Shown: positions 1-7,911, counted from the stretch's first letter. The stretch is DNA of 64,000 bases from CAJJDF01 sp965657945 (GCA_965657945.1 CBFHPW010000012.1:4795-68794), one strand, 5' to 3'. Notes: generated by a model from the sequence alone, not told the origin. Program-made: numbers and translations.

Positions 1-123
1 AAGCCAGTGTAAACTATTTGCTCGGTTCAAATGGTAATCTACTTCAATATTTTTACAAGAATCGTTGCTCCAAGAAAAGACTATTTGACAAAAGAAATAG
101 GTAAATAAGAATATTTTTTTCAT
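1..123 (-). CDS. Secreted protein, N-terminal fragment (cut by window edge)
   Basis: An ATG at 121-123 on the minus strand opens a frame that runs without a stop off the left edge (41 codons seen). The first ~18 residues (MKKIFLFTYFFCQIVFS) look like a Sec signal peptide, so the product is probably exported. The visible mature part (NDSCKNIEVDYHLNRANSLH) matches nothing I recognise. It is divergent from the SH3 gene at 317. The function is unknown, and the call rests on the signal peptide and open frame only. Confidence 0.5.
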   Translation of the reverse strand, partial: MKKIFLFTYFFCQIVFSWSNDSCKNIEVDYHLNRANSLHWL

Positions 124-181
124 TTATTTTAACTGTAAAATTTAAACTAGATTTTTTGTATTGCTATCAGTAACAAACTCT

Positions 182-236
182 TAATTAAGTCACAATATAA
201 TTAAATTTAAAAAACTTAAATTGGATTTTCAGTGTT
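182..236 (+). repeat. Left arm of a ~55-bp imperfect inverted repeat (partner 1023-1077)
   Basis: The reverse complement of 1023-1077 matches this stretch with about four mismatches over 55 bp (shared start taattaagtcacaa, then an AT-rich run). The two arms enclose the SH3-protein gene and its downstream region. The match is too long to be chance in AT-rich DNA, but low complexity means the exact ends are uncertain. Confidence 0.6.
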
Positions 237-316
237 TTGGAAACAATAATTAGTTTGTAGGAAAGAAATAAAAAAATAAAAATGCTATATTGTGGTTGAG
301 AAATAAATAAAGTTAA

Positions 317-685
317 ATGGCTGAAGAAATAATTGTTGATGGTAGCAGATATGTAAAAAAAAACAATCAAGGATCTGATGATAATAGTTTAGGAGGAGGT
401 TGTAGTTCGGTAGTATATTTAATATTAGTATTAGGGGGCCTATTTATATACGGTGGATTTGATTATATTTCACGTTGGTTTGATGAAGAAAATGAATATC
501 GAATTGGCGTAAAAACTGCGAACTTTAGAGAGGAACCCACGAAAAACAGTAAAGTTTTAAAAAAATTAAGCAAAGGAGAATCCATTTTTATAATTGAAGA
601 TACCAACATCATTAACGAGAATTGGGCAAAAGCTATTTCTGAGGAAGATACTGGCTGGATATACAAAACACTAATCTCAAAATAA
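317..685 (+). CDS. Single-pass membrane protein with bacterial SH3 domain
   Basis: A 122-aa protein. Residues 1-30 are polar and end in a glycine-rich run (LGGGCSS). One hydrophobic membrane segment follows at about 31-48 (VVYLILVLGGLFIYGG), then a C-terminal domain of about 60-120 with the bacterial SH3 pattern: ANFREEPTKNSKVLKKLSKG, then a closing W-A-K and TGWIYKT. Such domains usually bind peptidoglycan or peptide ligands. The gene stands alone with a ~190-nt leader, and the upstream inverted repeat arm (182-236) may lie in its promoter. The specific role is unknown. Confidence 0.7.
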   Translation: MAEEIIVDGSRYVKKNNQGSDDNSLGGGCSSVVYLILVLGGLFIYGGFDYISRWFDEENEYRIGVKTANFREEPTKNSKVLKKLSKGESIFIIEDTNIINENWAKAISEEDTGWIYKTLISK

Positions 686-875
686 TTCTTGACGACAGCT
701 AAGTACTTTGGATAAAGTTAACATTTAAGTTATAGTTAGTTGAATATGAGTAGTAAAAAGTTCGTCTAACAGAATAATAATCTTAGTATAATTAACAACC
801 TCGACTCTCCCATTTAATTTGGGTCTTTTAACCTATAAATCAAAAAGATTTCTTAAAGATTAAATCACCTTAAAT
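686..875. other. AT-rich intergenic stretch, no gene seen
   Basis: This stretch separates the SH3 gene from the inverted OmpA fragment. A weak hairpin (CCCA/TGGG, about 809-825) precedes a short T run and could end the SH3 transcript, but it is not convincing. No open frame or RNA gene is recognised. Confidence 0.4.
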
Positions 876-1017
876 TTAAAAAGAAAACTCAATCTCTACC
901 CTTCTGTTTTTTTCTCGGTTGTTCTCTGAATCATTTGTATAAATGGACTCAAGATCTCCTCTACCCTCATACCTTAAACTACTCTTTTTAATTCCATTTT
1001 GGATCAAATACTCATAT
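876..1017 (-). pseudogene. Inverted 142-bp copy of the 3' end of the OmpA-like gene
   Basis: Read on the minus strand, this is the last 142 bp of the OmpA-like gene (2488-2629), matching at 138 of 142 positions and including the stop codon (RC of 876-878). The reading frame is intact and the four differences give E to Q, P to S, K to N and one silent change. Upstream on the minus strand the frame meets a stop within a few codons and there is no start, so as it stands it cannot be expressed. It is either a duplicated fragment or the silent 3' end of an invertible gene. Confidence 0.85.
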
Positions 1018-1053
1018 TTTAAAAAACTTAAAATTCAATTTAAGTTTTTTAAA
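1018..1053. repeat. Perfect 15-bp inverted repeat with 6-nt loop
   Basis: Arms 1018-1032 (TTTAAAAAACTTAAA) and 1039-1053 (its exact reverse complement) flank a 6-nt loop (attcaa). The hairpin begins at the base after the OmpA copy ends (1017) and forms the inner part of the right-hand arm of the 182/1077 inverted repeat. It has no GC-rich stem, so a classical terminator is unlikely. It may mark a recombination junction. Confidence 0.75.
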
Positions 1054-1077
1054 TTTAATTATTTTGTGACTTAATTA
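1023..1077 (-). repeat. Right arm of the ~55-bp inverted repeat (partner 182-236)
   Basis: The minus-strand sequence repeats 182-236 with about four mismatches. On the minus strand it sits immediately before the OmpA 3' fragment, giving a 'leader plus gene end' arrangement with the gene body missing. Confidence 0.6.
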
Positions 1078-1214
1078 TCATTAGGTCTAATTGATTTAAA
1101 CATCATGTTTATTTTTTCTTAAGATTTTAGAGGTTTGTTAACCAAAAAAAACATCAGTCATAAGCGATTAGTAAAATTTAATTATTTTTACATTGTTTCA
1201 AATAAAATCATAAC

Positions 1215-1640
1215 ATGAAAGGAAAAAAAAGGTCTCTTCTTTTTAGAGTAATTATTCCATTTGGAATCTTATTGGGATATTTAATTTATAAATTCAATTC
1301 AGAGCCAGATACCTCTTGGTTTCCGATAGCAATCATTTCAATAGTTGGAATTTACTTCGTTTATTGGTTAATTCAGTGGGCCGCTAAATGTCCCTCTTGT
1401 TTGTGTTGGTCAGCTGATGAGGTAACAGGAAAGAAATTAACAGATTATAGTGATTACGTCACACATGAAACAGAAACTACACGAGAAGAGAAGAGATTCG
1501 GTGACGATTTATTGGTAACAAAAAATTACCAAGTAACATCGTCAACAACCAAATACAAAGTTTCTCATAAGTGTAAATTTTGTAATCATCAATGGACAAC
1601 AAATAAAACAGAGAGATCCACTAATAAAAGAAGGGTATAA
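1215..1640 (+). CDS. Membrane protein with C-terminal zinc-ribbon-like Cys pairs
   Basis: A 141-aa protein with no assigned family. It has two hydrophobic segments near the N-terminus (about residues 9-25 and 35-53) and then a cytoplasmic-type tail. The tail holds two Cys pairs, CPSC at about 58-61 (with a further Cys two residues on) and CKFC at about 120-123, a split four-Cys zinc-ribbon layout. Between them is a Thr/Lys-rich polar stretch of ~55 residues. The gene lies inside the segment bounded by the OmpA inverted repeat, so it would flip with it. Its function is unknown. Confidence 0.65.
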   Translation: MKGKKRSLLFRVIIPFGILLGYLIYKFNSEPDTSWFPIAIISIVGIYFVYWLIQWAAKCPSCLCWSADEVTGKKLTDYSDYVTHETETTREEKRFGDDLLVTKNYQVTSSTTKYKVSHKCKFCNHQWTTNKTERSTNKRRV

Positions 1641-1726
1641 TCAGATAAACGAGAATAGCTTTTTTAATTTGAATATTTGTTTTTTTAAAAAAACATTCTT
1701 TTCAGAGTATATTAATTTGACATTAA

Positions 1727-2629
1727 ATGAATTTAAAAATAAAAACTACTATTGTATTAGCTTCAGTATTTTTATACAGTTGTGAATTCGAGAATTCCTC
1801 AAAAATTAATTCTTATAGTATTGAGGATAAGAAAGAACAACTCCATATAAAAACGGATAGTTCAAACACAAATATTGTCTTAAGCCAAGGGCAAGAAAAA
1901 CCTTCGAATTCCATACCAAAGGCAGAATGGGCTAATCCAGTTATGAATATTTATGGTACAAATTTGGGAGAATACATTAAGGCCTTATTTATTACCTATC
2001 AATTTGATGAAATTTTAAAATTTATTTATTACCCCAGTTGTTATGATGAAGAATCAATTAAGTATTATTTGTTAAATAGCAACTTTGGTTATGATATCAA
2101 CTTGACTAATTTTAGATGGAAAAATGACTCTCTTTTTCAATTGTCATATAAGGCTATAAAAAACAACACAAGTTCTTTAGATATATTTCATGGAATGGTT
2201 GTTAATGACACGGCTAAACTTTTCTTTTATCCGAATAATTCAAATCCATTTAAATCCAATGGTATAGATGAATTTAATGAACTGTGTGATTTAAAAGTAA
2301 ATTTGGAAAATATAAATTTTGATTTTAATAGTGCAAAGATTCAAAGTAATTCAATTAGTTCCTTGAAAGAAATATTAAAATATATAAGACAAAATAATGC
2401 AAATCAAATAATGATTGTAGGTCACACATCCTCAGAAGGTTCAAAGTCCTTTAATATGGAATTAAGTAGATTAAGGGCTAAATCTGTATATGAGTATTTG
2501 ATCGAAAATGGAATTAAAAAGAGTAGTTTAAGGTATGAGGGTAGAGGAGATCTAGAGCCCATTTATACAAATGATTCAGAGAAAAACCGAGAAAAAAACA
2601 GAAGGGTAGAGATTGAGTTTTCTTTTTAA
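1727..2629 (+). CDS. OmpA-family lipoprotein (peptidoglycan-associated C-terminal domain)
   Basis: A 300-aa predicted outer-membrane lipoprotein. The signal peptide ends in a lipobox (VFLYSC, Cys at about 19). A low-complexity linker and an unrecognised ~120-residue middle domain follow. The OmpA-like domain covers about 192-300 (INFDFNSAKI, then GHTSSEG, LSRLRAKSVYEYL, and NREKNRRVEIEFSF at the end). OmpA-like domains anchor the outer membrane to peptidoglycan. The Asp that normally follows GHT and contacts diaminopimelate is Ser here, while the later Arg is kept, so binding may be altered. The last 142 bp are duplicated in inverted orientation at 876-1017. Confidence 0.85.
   Translation: MNLKIKTTIVLASVFLYSCEFENSSKINSYSIEDKKEQLHIKTDSSNTNIVLSQGQEKPSNSIPKAEWANPVMNIYGTNLGEYIKALFITYQFDEILKFIYYPSCYDEESIKYYLLNSNFGYDINLTNFRWKNDSLFQLSYKAIKNNTSSLDIFHGMVVNDTAKLFFYPNNSNPFKSNGIDEFNELCDLKVNLENINFDFNSAKIQSNSISSLKEILKYIRQNNANQIMIVGHTSSEGSKSFNMELSRLRAKSVYEYLIENGIKKSSLRYEGRGDLEPIYTNDSEKNREKNRRVEIEFSF
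2488..2629 (+). repeat. Right arm of the 142-bp inverted repeat (end of OmpA-like gene)
   Basis: Identical at 138 of 142 positions to the reverse complement of 876-1017. The arm starts at the codon region for YEYL and ends at the stop codon. Weak similarity may continue ~20 bp past the stop with one indel. Confidence 0.85.
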
Positions 2630-3043
2630 TTTAAAAGTGTTTAAAACATAATCAATGTCCTAATATTAACAATTACAGATAGGTTATATTACCTGTTTTT
2701 TTAACACTTATTTATCGTTGTGATCATTATTAATAAAATTTAAACGCTTAATTTTTCTTTTAACAAAGTGGAACTAGGATTAAATTAATTTTTTCTTATG
2801 ACTAAATTATGTCACATGGAATGTTGAGCATACGAAACTTTCAGTTTTTTGATTCTATTTTTGACGCAAACAGTAATTGTTTAACTAAATATCTGATTAA
2901 TTACTTTCTTATGCCGAAAAACAGATGAATTAAATTATTTCTTCCTCAGCAGAATAAGAAACAATAAGAAACGAACATAGTTTCTCTGTTATTTTTCTAG
3001 TTTAAAGCAAAAAAACTTAATTTTATTATGAAAAAATAAAGAC
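2630..3043. other. 414-bp AT-rich gap between OmpA-like and TerB-like genes
   Basis: I find no credible gene on either strand. A small hairpin (GGT/ACC with outer ACA/TGT, about 2676-2698) followed by a run of seven T could be a weak terminator for the OmpA-like gene. The rest is presumably the long leader and promoter region of the gene at 3044. Confidence 0.4.
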
Positions 3044-4201
3044 ATGAATAAAATATCACCCCACACTTTGGCTCTTGGTTTTGTTTACAACTACACTATA
3101 GAAGCAGATGAATATATTTCTGATGAAGAAGTAAATACTCTGAAAGAATATAGATTATACAATAAGTATAATGTTGAAGGTTATGTAAATAATGATTTTA
3201 AGGGCGAAGAAGAAGATTTAAATATACGACTTGATCTTGCTTTTGAGATTATTAACGATAAGTTATCAAAGGCAGATCTTCAGGAACTGCTATATGAGAT
3301 AACCAAACTTATCTTTGCAGATGGAGAGCTAGATGAGCTTGAAGAAACCGTGTTTGGGGCAATTTGTTCAAGAATAAATTTATCAAAAGAGGAACAAGAA
3401 CAAGCTATGGGTAAATATTCCGATGAGCTAAATGAGAAATTAAAATCTATAAAACAGGAAATGGCGGAACCAGATATGGAAATCTCTCAAGAGATACTGC
3501 AACATACTCAGGCTCTTGGTTTTGTTTACTTCTACACTGTAGCTGCAGACGGGGACATTTCTGATGAAGAAGTAAATACTCTGAAAGAATATAGATTATA
3601 CAATAAGTATAATGTTGAAGGTTCTGTAAATGATGAATTTAAGGGCGAAGAAGAAGATTTAAATATACGATTTGATCTTGCTTTTGAGATTATTAACGAT
3701 AAGTTATCAAAGGCAGATCTTCAGGAACTGCTATATGAGATAAACAAACTTATCTTTGCAGATGGAGAGCTAGATGAGCTTGAAGAAACCGTGTTTGGGG
3801 CAATTTGTTCAAGAATAAATTTATCAAAAGAAGAACAAGAACAAGCTATGGGTAAATTTTCCGATGAGCTAAATGAGAAATCAAAATCTATAAAACAGGA
3901 AATGGCGGAACCAGATATAGAAATCTCTCAAGAAATATCGAATGACTTGTCTGCTGAAAAAATTGCAGAGTACGAGGCCAAAATCATAGAATTAATTAGT
4001 TTAAAAAAAGTAAAAGACGCCATATTATATTGCGCTTCAAACTTTGGTTACTCCAAAGAAGAAGCTCAGAAAAAAGTAAGGGATTTAGCTGATAAAAATG
4101 GATTTAGTAGCGTTTATTCAAAGTATGAGAATAAAAATACATTCATAGGATTGGCGATTATAATTCTAATTATAATTCTTTTTTTTAAAGCATGCAATTA
4201 A
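3044..4201 (+). CDS. Membrane-anchored protein with two tandem TerB-like domains
   Basis: A 385-aa protein made of two near-identical ~147-aa units (residues about 7-153 and 154-300), a short linker region (about 300-360) and one C-terminal membrane segment (GLAIIILIIILFF). Each unit resembles the helical, acidic TerB/DjlA-N fold, which carries metal-binding acidic loops: unit 2 has ADGDISDEE early and both units have ADGELDELE later. Unit 1 has lost the first loop (ADEYISDEE). TerB-like domains occur in stress and phage-defence contexts, but no ter operon is present here and the role is unknown. Confidence 0.7.
   Translation: MNKISPHTLALGFVYNYTIEADEYISDEEVNTLKEYRLYNKYNVEGYVNNDFKGEEEDLNIRLDLAFEIINDKLSKADLQELLYEITKLIFADGELDELEETVFGAICSRINLSKEEQEQAMGKYSDELNEKLKSIKQEMAEPDMEISQEILQHTQALGFVYFYTVAADGDISDEEVNTLKEYRLYNKYNVEGSVNDEFKGEEEDLNIRFDLAFEIINDKLSKADLQELLYEINKLIFADGELDELEETVFGAICSRINLSKEEQEQAMGKFSDELNEKSKSIKQEMAEPDIEISQEISNDLSAEKIAEYEAKIIELISLKKVKDAILYCASNFGYSKEEAQKKVRDLADKNGFSSVYSKYENKNTFIGLAIIILIIILFFKACN
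3063..3944 (+). repeat. In-frame tandem duplication, 2 x 441 bp
   Basis: Two copies with a 441-bp period (3063-3503 and 3504-3944). Long blocks are identical at DNA level, for example gcagatcttcaggaactgct in both. Differences cluster in the first ~60 bp and at the last few codons. By eye the identity is above 90%, indicating a recent duplication. Confidence 0.9.
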
Positions 4202-4503
4202 AAACAGCACATGAGCTGGTAAAATATAAAACTACATTGTGCTTTGTTTTAATTGTGATAGGGTAAGCCATTTTCCCTTTTTGAAATATTTACAATGTCC
4301 ACTTAGCCGATGAAACCACGGATAAATTAATTCTTGCTCGAATCTCATTCGCGAATTGGATTTTTGGATTGAAAAGAGAAAAAATAATTTAATTTAAAAT
4401 AGTTGATTTTTCACTTTTAAGTTTGGCTCAAAAATGAGTTTGAGACGTTATTCTAATTGAATAAATAGAATGATTTCTAATACAACAAAAATATCTTTAA
4501 CAC
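4202..4503. other. 302-bp intergenic gap
   Basis: No gene, RNA or convincing terminator is seen. It holds the stop region of the TerB-like gene and the leader of the membrane protein at 4504. Confidence 0.35.
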
Positions 4504-4944
4504 ATGTCAAAAGTCAAATCATTATTTAAACTAATTTTAGAGATTACAATTGTTTTATATGTCTTTATAGCTTTAAAACAAATGAGAAAGATTCAATGGC
4601 TTTATTATTTCTTCTTGTGGTTTTTCTCGCTTCTTGCCGCCTTGTTTCCGGCCTCCCTAATACACGTTTTAGTAGCTGGCTCGAATTCACTCGGTAACAT
4701 TCTTTACTTGCCCTGGACTTTTTATTTATTGTACATTCCATTTACACTAGTCATATTCTGGATGGCAAACGGAATTGTAAACTCTGTTTTAATTGCAATA
4801 GGAGAAGAGGATAAAGCAGGAAAGAATACGAAACATGTAATAATTGGATTTCTTCTGGTTTTAATCACCCTACATTTAGCTACCGGAGGCATAAGCGAGA
4901 TGAAAAGAAAAGATGAGGCATACAAACGACAACTATCACGTTAA
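4504..4944 (+). CDS. Small integral membrane protein, family not recognised
   Basis: A 146-aa protein with about four hydrophobic stretches (residues ~9-25, 32-60, 70-100 and 112-130) separated by short charged loops (GEEDKAGKNTKH) and a basic C-terminus (MKRKDEAYKRQLSR). There are no catalytic motifs. It lies 55 nt before the nucleotidase gene on the same strand and could share its transcript. It could be a small transporter-like or immunity-type protein, but nothing in the sequence decides this. Confidence 0.6.
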   Translation: MSKVKSLFKLILEITIVLYVFIALKQMRKIQWLYYFFLWFFSLLAALFPASLIHVLVAGSNSLGNILYLPWTFYLLYIPFTLVIFWMANGIVNSVLIAIGEEDKAGKNTKHVIIGFLLVLITLHLATGGISEMKRKDEAYKRQLSR

Positions 4945-4999
4945 ACGAAAAAAAATTAAATTAGATACTATGATTCCATCAATAATTCGTAAATAACAA

Positions 5000-5479
5000 A
5001 TGATCAACTCAACAAAACCATTAATTTATATTGACATGGATGGTGTATTGGCAGATTTAGCAGAAGGCGCAAAAATTAATCCACTAAACAAGGAAGGAGC
5101 ATTCAATGACAAACCAGATGAAATTCCTAATGTATTCAGAAATCTTCCTGAAATACCTAACGCCATATTATCAGTAAAAACACTACTAGAAAGTAATAAA
5201 TATGACATTTTCATTCTGACAACTGCACCATGGGATAATCCATCGGCATGGATAGATAAAAGATTGTGGATAGAAGAAAAATTTGGCGATTCTTTCAAGA
5301 AAAAATTAATAATCTCACATAGGAAGGACCTTCTTAATGGCGACTTTCTTATAGATGACAGAACAGCTAATGGCGCAGGTGAATTTCAAGGTGAACACCT
5401 TCATTTCGGATGGGATTATGTAAATAAAAAATTTAATCAATTTAAAGATTGGAAATCCATTTTAGATAAACTTATTTAA
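5000..5479 (+). CDS. 5'(3')-deoxyribonucleotidase-like HAD hydrolase
   Basis: A 159-aa protein of the NT5C type (HAD superfamily), which removes phosphate from pyrimidine deoxynucleoside monophosphates. Motif I is IDMDGVLADL with the nucleophile Asp12 and acid/base Asp14. Motif II lies around LTTAPWDNPSAW, the motif III lysine is in the KKLIISHRKD region and motif IV is FLIDDR. Length fits the bacterial family (about 160-190 aa). In an island it could serve nucleotide salvage or depletion. The substrate is inferred from the family only. Confidence 0.85.
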   Translation: MINSTKPLIYIDMDGVLADLAEGAKINPLNKEGAFNDKPDEIPNVFRNLPEIPNAILSVKTLLESNKYDIFILTTAPWDNPSAWIDKRLWIEEKFGDSFKKKLIISHRKDLLNGDFLIDDRTANGAGEFQGEHLHFGWDYVNKKFNQFKDWKSILDKLI

Positions 5480-5607
5480 TTAACCCATTAACTTTCATTT
5501 ACCAAACTCACTACTATCACTTTTAAATTAATGATGTATAATTTTAAAAATCAACTATTTAAAAAAAACACTTAAATTCAAGGTGCACAAATAAAACATT
5601 ACTATCT

Positions 5608-6219
5608 ATGACCACATATTCAAAGGTAATTATTCTTTTACATGGCTTTAATTCTGCACCAGGACGAAAATATGAACAAATTAAAAGCTATTTAACAGAA
5701 TGTAATTTAAATGATAAGTGCGAATTAATTGCACCAAAATTAAATGTTAATCCTAAGAGCGCAATTCAGGAAATTAACAACTTAATTATAACTAATAAGG
5801 ACAAAACTGTATTTCTAATAGGAACATCACTGGGTGGTTTTTATGCCAACTATTTCAGGGCAAAATTCCAAGGAAACTTTCTTTATGTTCACAGCATTAA
5901 TCCAAGTTGGACACCCTCGAAATCTTTAAGGAAATATAAAAACAAAGAACTTTCCAATTTTAAAACTCATGAAGCCTACTTATTTAAAGATTCATACTTA
6001 ACTCAATTAGAGAAATTTGAAAACTTCATCACTTCTCACCTTGAAAGCCCATCGAAAGAGCACTATTCTATCCATTTGTCCCAATCAGATGATGTATTAA
6101 AATTCGAAACTATGTTGGAATTCCTGAAAAAGAAACAAATTAAATTTCAAAAAAAAGAATACGAATCGGACCATAGATTCGATAAAATAAAGGAAGTAAT
6201 GAAGCTTCTATTATTGTAA
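5608..6219 (+). CDS. YqiA/UPF0227-like alpha/beta hydrolase
   Basis: A 203-aa serine hydrolase of the short YqiA/YcfP class (esterase-like, physiological substrate unknown). It shows the oxyanion motif HGFNSAP near residue 12, the nucleophile elbow GTSLGG (Ser74), a likely acid in SQSDDVL and the catalytic His in ESDHRF near the C-terminus. Spacing to the next two genes (13 and 3 nt) suggests a three-gene operon. Confidence 0.85.
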   Translation: MTTYSKVIILLHGFNSAPGRKYEQIKSYLTECNLNDKCELIAPKLNVNPKSAIQEINNLIITNKDKTVFLIGTSLGGFYANYFRAKFQGNFLYVHSINPSWTPSKSLRKYKNKELSNFKTHEAYLFKDSYLTQLEKFENFITSHLESPSKEHYSIHLSQSDDVLKFETMLEFLKKKQIKFQKKEYESDHRFDKIKEVMKLLLL

Positions 6220-6232
6220 TAATTAAGAATAA

Positions 6233-6412
6233 ATGAAAGTTTTTATAGTATTAAAAGAATATGACGAAACCGGCTTTTCCAAAGAAATTGATGTGTTTTC
6301 AAACTATAAAGATGCCGAAAAATTCAAGCGCCAAGTAGAGTTTGATTATTTTTATATTTCACACTTTAAACAAGCCGTAATAATTGAAGAAGAAGTTAAA
6401 CAAACCGAATAG
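6233..6412 (+). CDS. 59-aa conserved-looking mini-protein
   Basis: ATG at 6233, stop at 6410-6412. It starts 13 nt after the YqiA-like gene and ends 3 nt before the next start. The product opens MKVFIVLKEYDETGFSKEID and ends IEEEVKQTE. It is acidic and soluble, with a predicted beta-strand start and a helical middle (NYKDAEKFKRQVEFDYF). No family is recognised. Tight operon spacing is the main evidence that it is real. Confidence 0.6.
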   Translation: MKVFIVLKEYDETGFSKEIDVFSNYKDAEKFKRQVEFDYFYISHFKQAVIIEEEVKQTE

Positions 6413-6415
6413 AAG

Positions 6416-6856
6416 ATGGAGATATCGATGAAGCAAGTAAATCAAATTAAAATAAATAATTACTCGTTATTGAAGAGCCAATTAGCTATAAAATATGATG
6501 GTAAGTTAACTTTTATTGCTTCCTCTAAGGGTGGTTTTGTAAGTAAATGCTATGTTCTTGAAAATGATAAAATCTACCAAATTGAAAACGTTATAACATT
6601 CGATAATAAGCCTCTCGAATCAAAAATTTTTTACAAATATGTAAGTAAATTTTCTGATGAACATATTGAGAATTCAAAATTGAGAAGCTATAGATATTAC
6701 CTGTTGTTTGAAGAAGAACTATTCGAAGATAATCAGTATATATTATATTCCGGTGTTAGATTTGGTCCGAAAGCAGGCAGTGGAAAAATTCAAAATTGTT
6801 TTTATAAAAATAAGACTCTTATTGTGGATCTAATTAGAACACAATGGATGGGTTAA
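6416..6856 (+). CDS. Hypothetical soluble protein
   Basis: A 146-aa protein with no recognised domain, third gene of the YqiA-like operon (3 nt after the mini-protein). An alternative start at residue 5 (MKQVNQ) is possible. Alternating hydrophobic/polar residues suggest a mostly beta protein (LTFIASSKGGFVSKCYVLEN, YILYSGVRFGPKAGSGK). No signal peptide, membrane segment or catalytic motif is visible. Confidence 0.6.
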   Translation: MEISMKQVNQIKINNYSLLKSQLAIKYDGKLTFIASSKGGFVSKCYVLENDKIYQIENVITFDNKPLESKIFYKYVSKFSDEHIENSKLRSYRYYLLFEEELFEDNQYILYSGVRFGPKAGSGKIQNCFYKNKTLIVDLIRTQWMG

Positions 6857-7011
6857 TTTTTGTTTTAATCCACTAACTATTCAAAGGTTTCTTTTAAATC
6901 ATCTTTAACTTTAATCAAATGATTCGATTTTTTTTAATGAATAAAAACAAGTTTTCATTAAATTCTAATGTTCAAATTGTATTTTTCAGTCAAATTTTAT
7001 AATTTTAATGT

Positions 7012-7188
7012 ATGAGATGTAATGGGAAAATCAATGGAAAAGGTTGTGGCTCAAGATTATACAAGTGTCCTAAGTGTGCAACCACTGGCTGTAAAAACAA
7101 AAGTAACGGAGTTGAATGCTCCAACAGCATTAAAAAAGATTCTGGCGGGACTTGTAAAAATTGCGGCAGCCATGTAAAACCAATTTAA
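7012..7188 (+). CDS. 58-aa eight-cysteine mini-protein (putative zinc-binding)
   Basis: ATG at 7012, stop at 7186-7188. Eight of 58 residues are Cys (3, 12, 19, 22, 27, 36, 48, 51), including two CxxC pairs (CPKC and CKNC). Many Gly, Lys and Asn fill the loops (RCNGKINGKGCGS, TGCKNKSNGVEC). The spacing fits two small zinc sites. There is no signal peptide, so disulfide use is less likely. It lies 10 nt before the gene at 7199, probably in the same operon. No family recognised. Confidence 0.65.
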   Translation: MRCNGKINGKGCGSRLYKCPKCATTGCKNKSNGVECSNSIKKDSGGTCKNCGSHVKPI

Positions 7189-7198
7189 CCAGTATTAA

Positions 7199-7822
7199 AT
7201 GGAAGAAATAAATAAATCTGAACTAGAAAGTGCTATTTCCAAATTATCGGAAATAGCTGATAAAATTGAAAATAATAGCTTTGAGGAGTTTTCTAATAAA
7301 TTTGACTTTAGCTTTGTTGACTTTATAAAATCCTCCGACTTTACTTTGAGTAACGCTCATTTAGAGAAGATATTAGAAAAAGTAAGAACTGAAGGTTCAA
7401 ATAATAATGGCAACTCATTTAAAATTGCTGAAAAGAATATTTTTGATTTGAATACAAAGAACCAAAAAACACTCTTCAATCTGTCATTTTTACATCTTTC
7501 AGTTACCTTTAGATACACTGTTTTCAACACTCTTGACAATGAAGCGGAATGGGGGGATAATTACAGAGACTGGCTAAAACTTTTAGTTCAAATTTTTAAC
7601 ATTGAAGATTTAGACGATTATCATAGGTTTATATATTTGGAGAATTCACATGATTTTGACTCTGAACTACTATCCTTTGAAATTTTAAAATTATTACCCT
7701 CAGAAGTTAAGAATCTATATATTGATTTCATTGACGCATGGTTCAATGAAATAAAATTAGATGACGATATACAAGATACTGCTGATTTCTTAGTGAACTA
7801 TTTAAGAGAAAAGCTAAATTAA
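7199..7822 (+). CDS. Hypothetical acidic helical protein
   Basis: A 207-aa acidic protein with no recognised family. The N-terminal ~30 residues form a likely helix (SELESAISKLSEIADKIENN), followed by further amphipathic helices rich in Asp, Glu, Phe and Leu. No Cys pairs, membrane segment or catalytic motif is visible. It follows the eight-cysteine mini-protein by 10 nt and may work with it. It could be an immunity-type protein, which are often small, acidic and helical, but no toxin is seen nearby. Confidence 0.55.
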   Translation: MEEINKSELESAISKLSEIADKIENNSFEEFSNKFDFSFVDFIKSSDFTLSNAHLEKILEKVRTEGSNNNGNSFKIAEKNIFDLNTKNQKTLFNLSFLHLSVTFRYTVFNTLDNEAEWGDNYRDWLKLLVQIFNIEDLDDYHRFIYLENSHDFDSELLSFEILKLLPSEVKNLYIDFIDAWFNEIKLDDDIQDTADFLVNYLREKLN

Positions 7823-7911
7823 CAATTCCGATATTACTTTAAGAATCCAAAAAAAACAGCATTTAAATTAGGATTCTGTAATACAGATCAAGATAAAAAA
7901 ATTTGAAATAA

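Noticed and set aside
3044..4201. Tellurite-resistance operon
   Set aside because: Only the TerB-like fold is seen; no terA, C, D, E or Z genes adjoin it.
5540..5590. Third copy of the AT-rich repeat of 182/1077
   Set aside because: Only loose similarity (atttaaaaaaa...cacttaaattca); consistent with AT bias.
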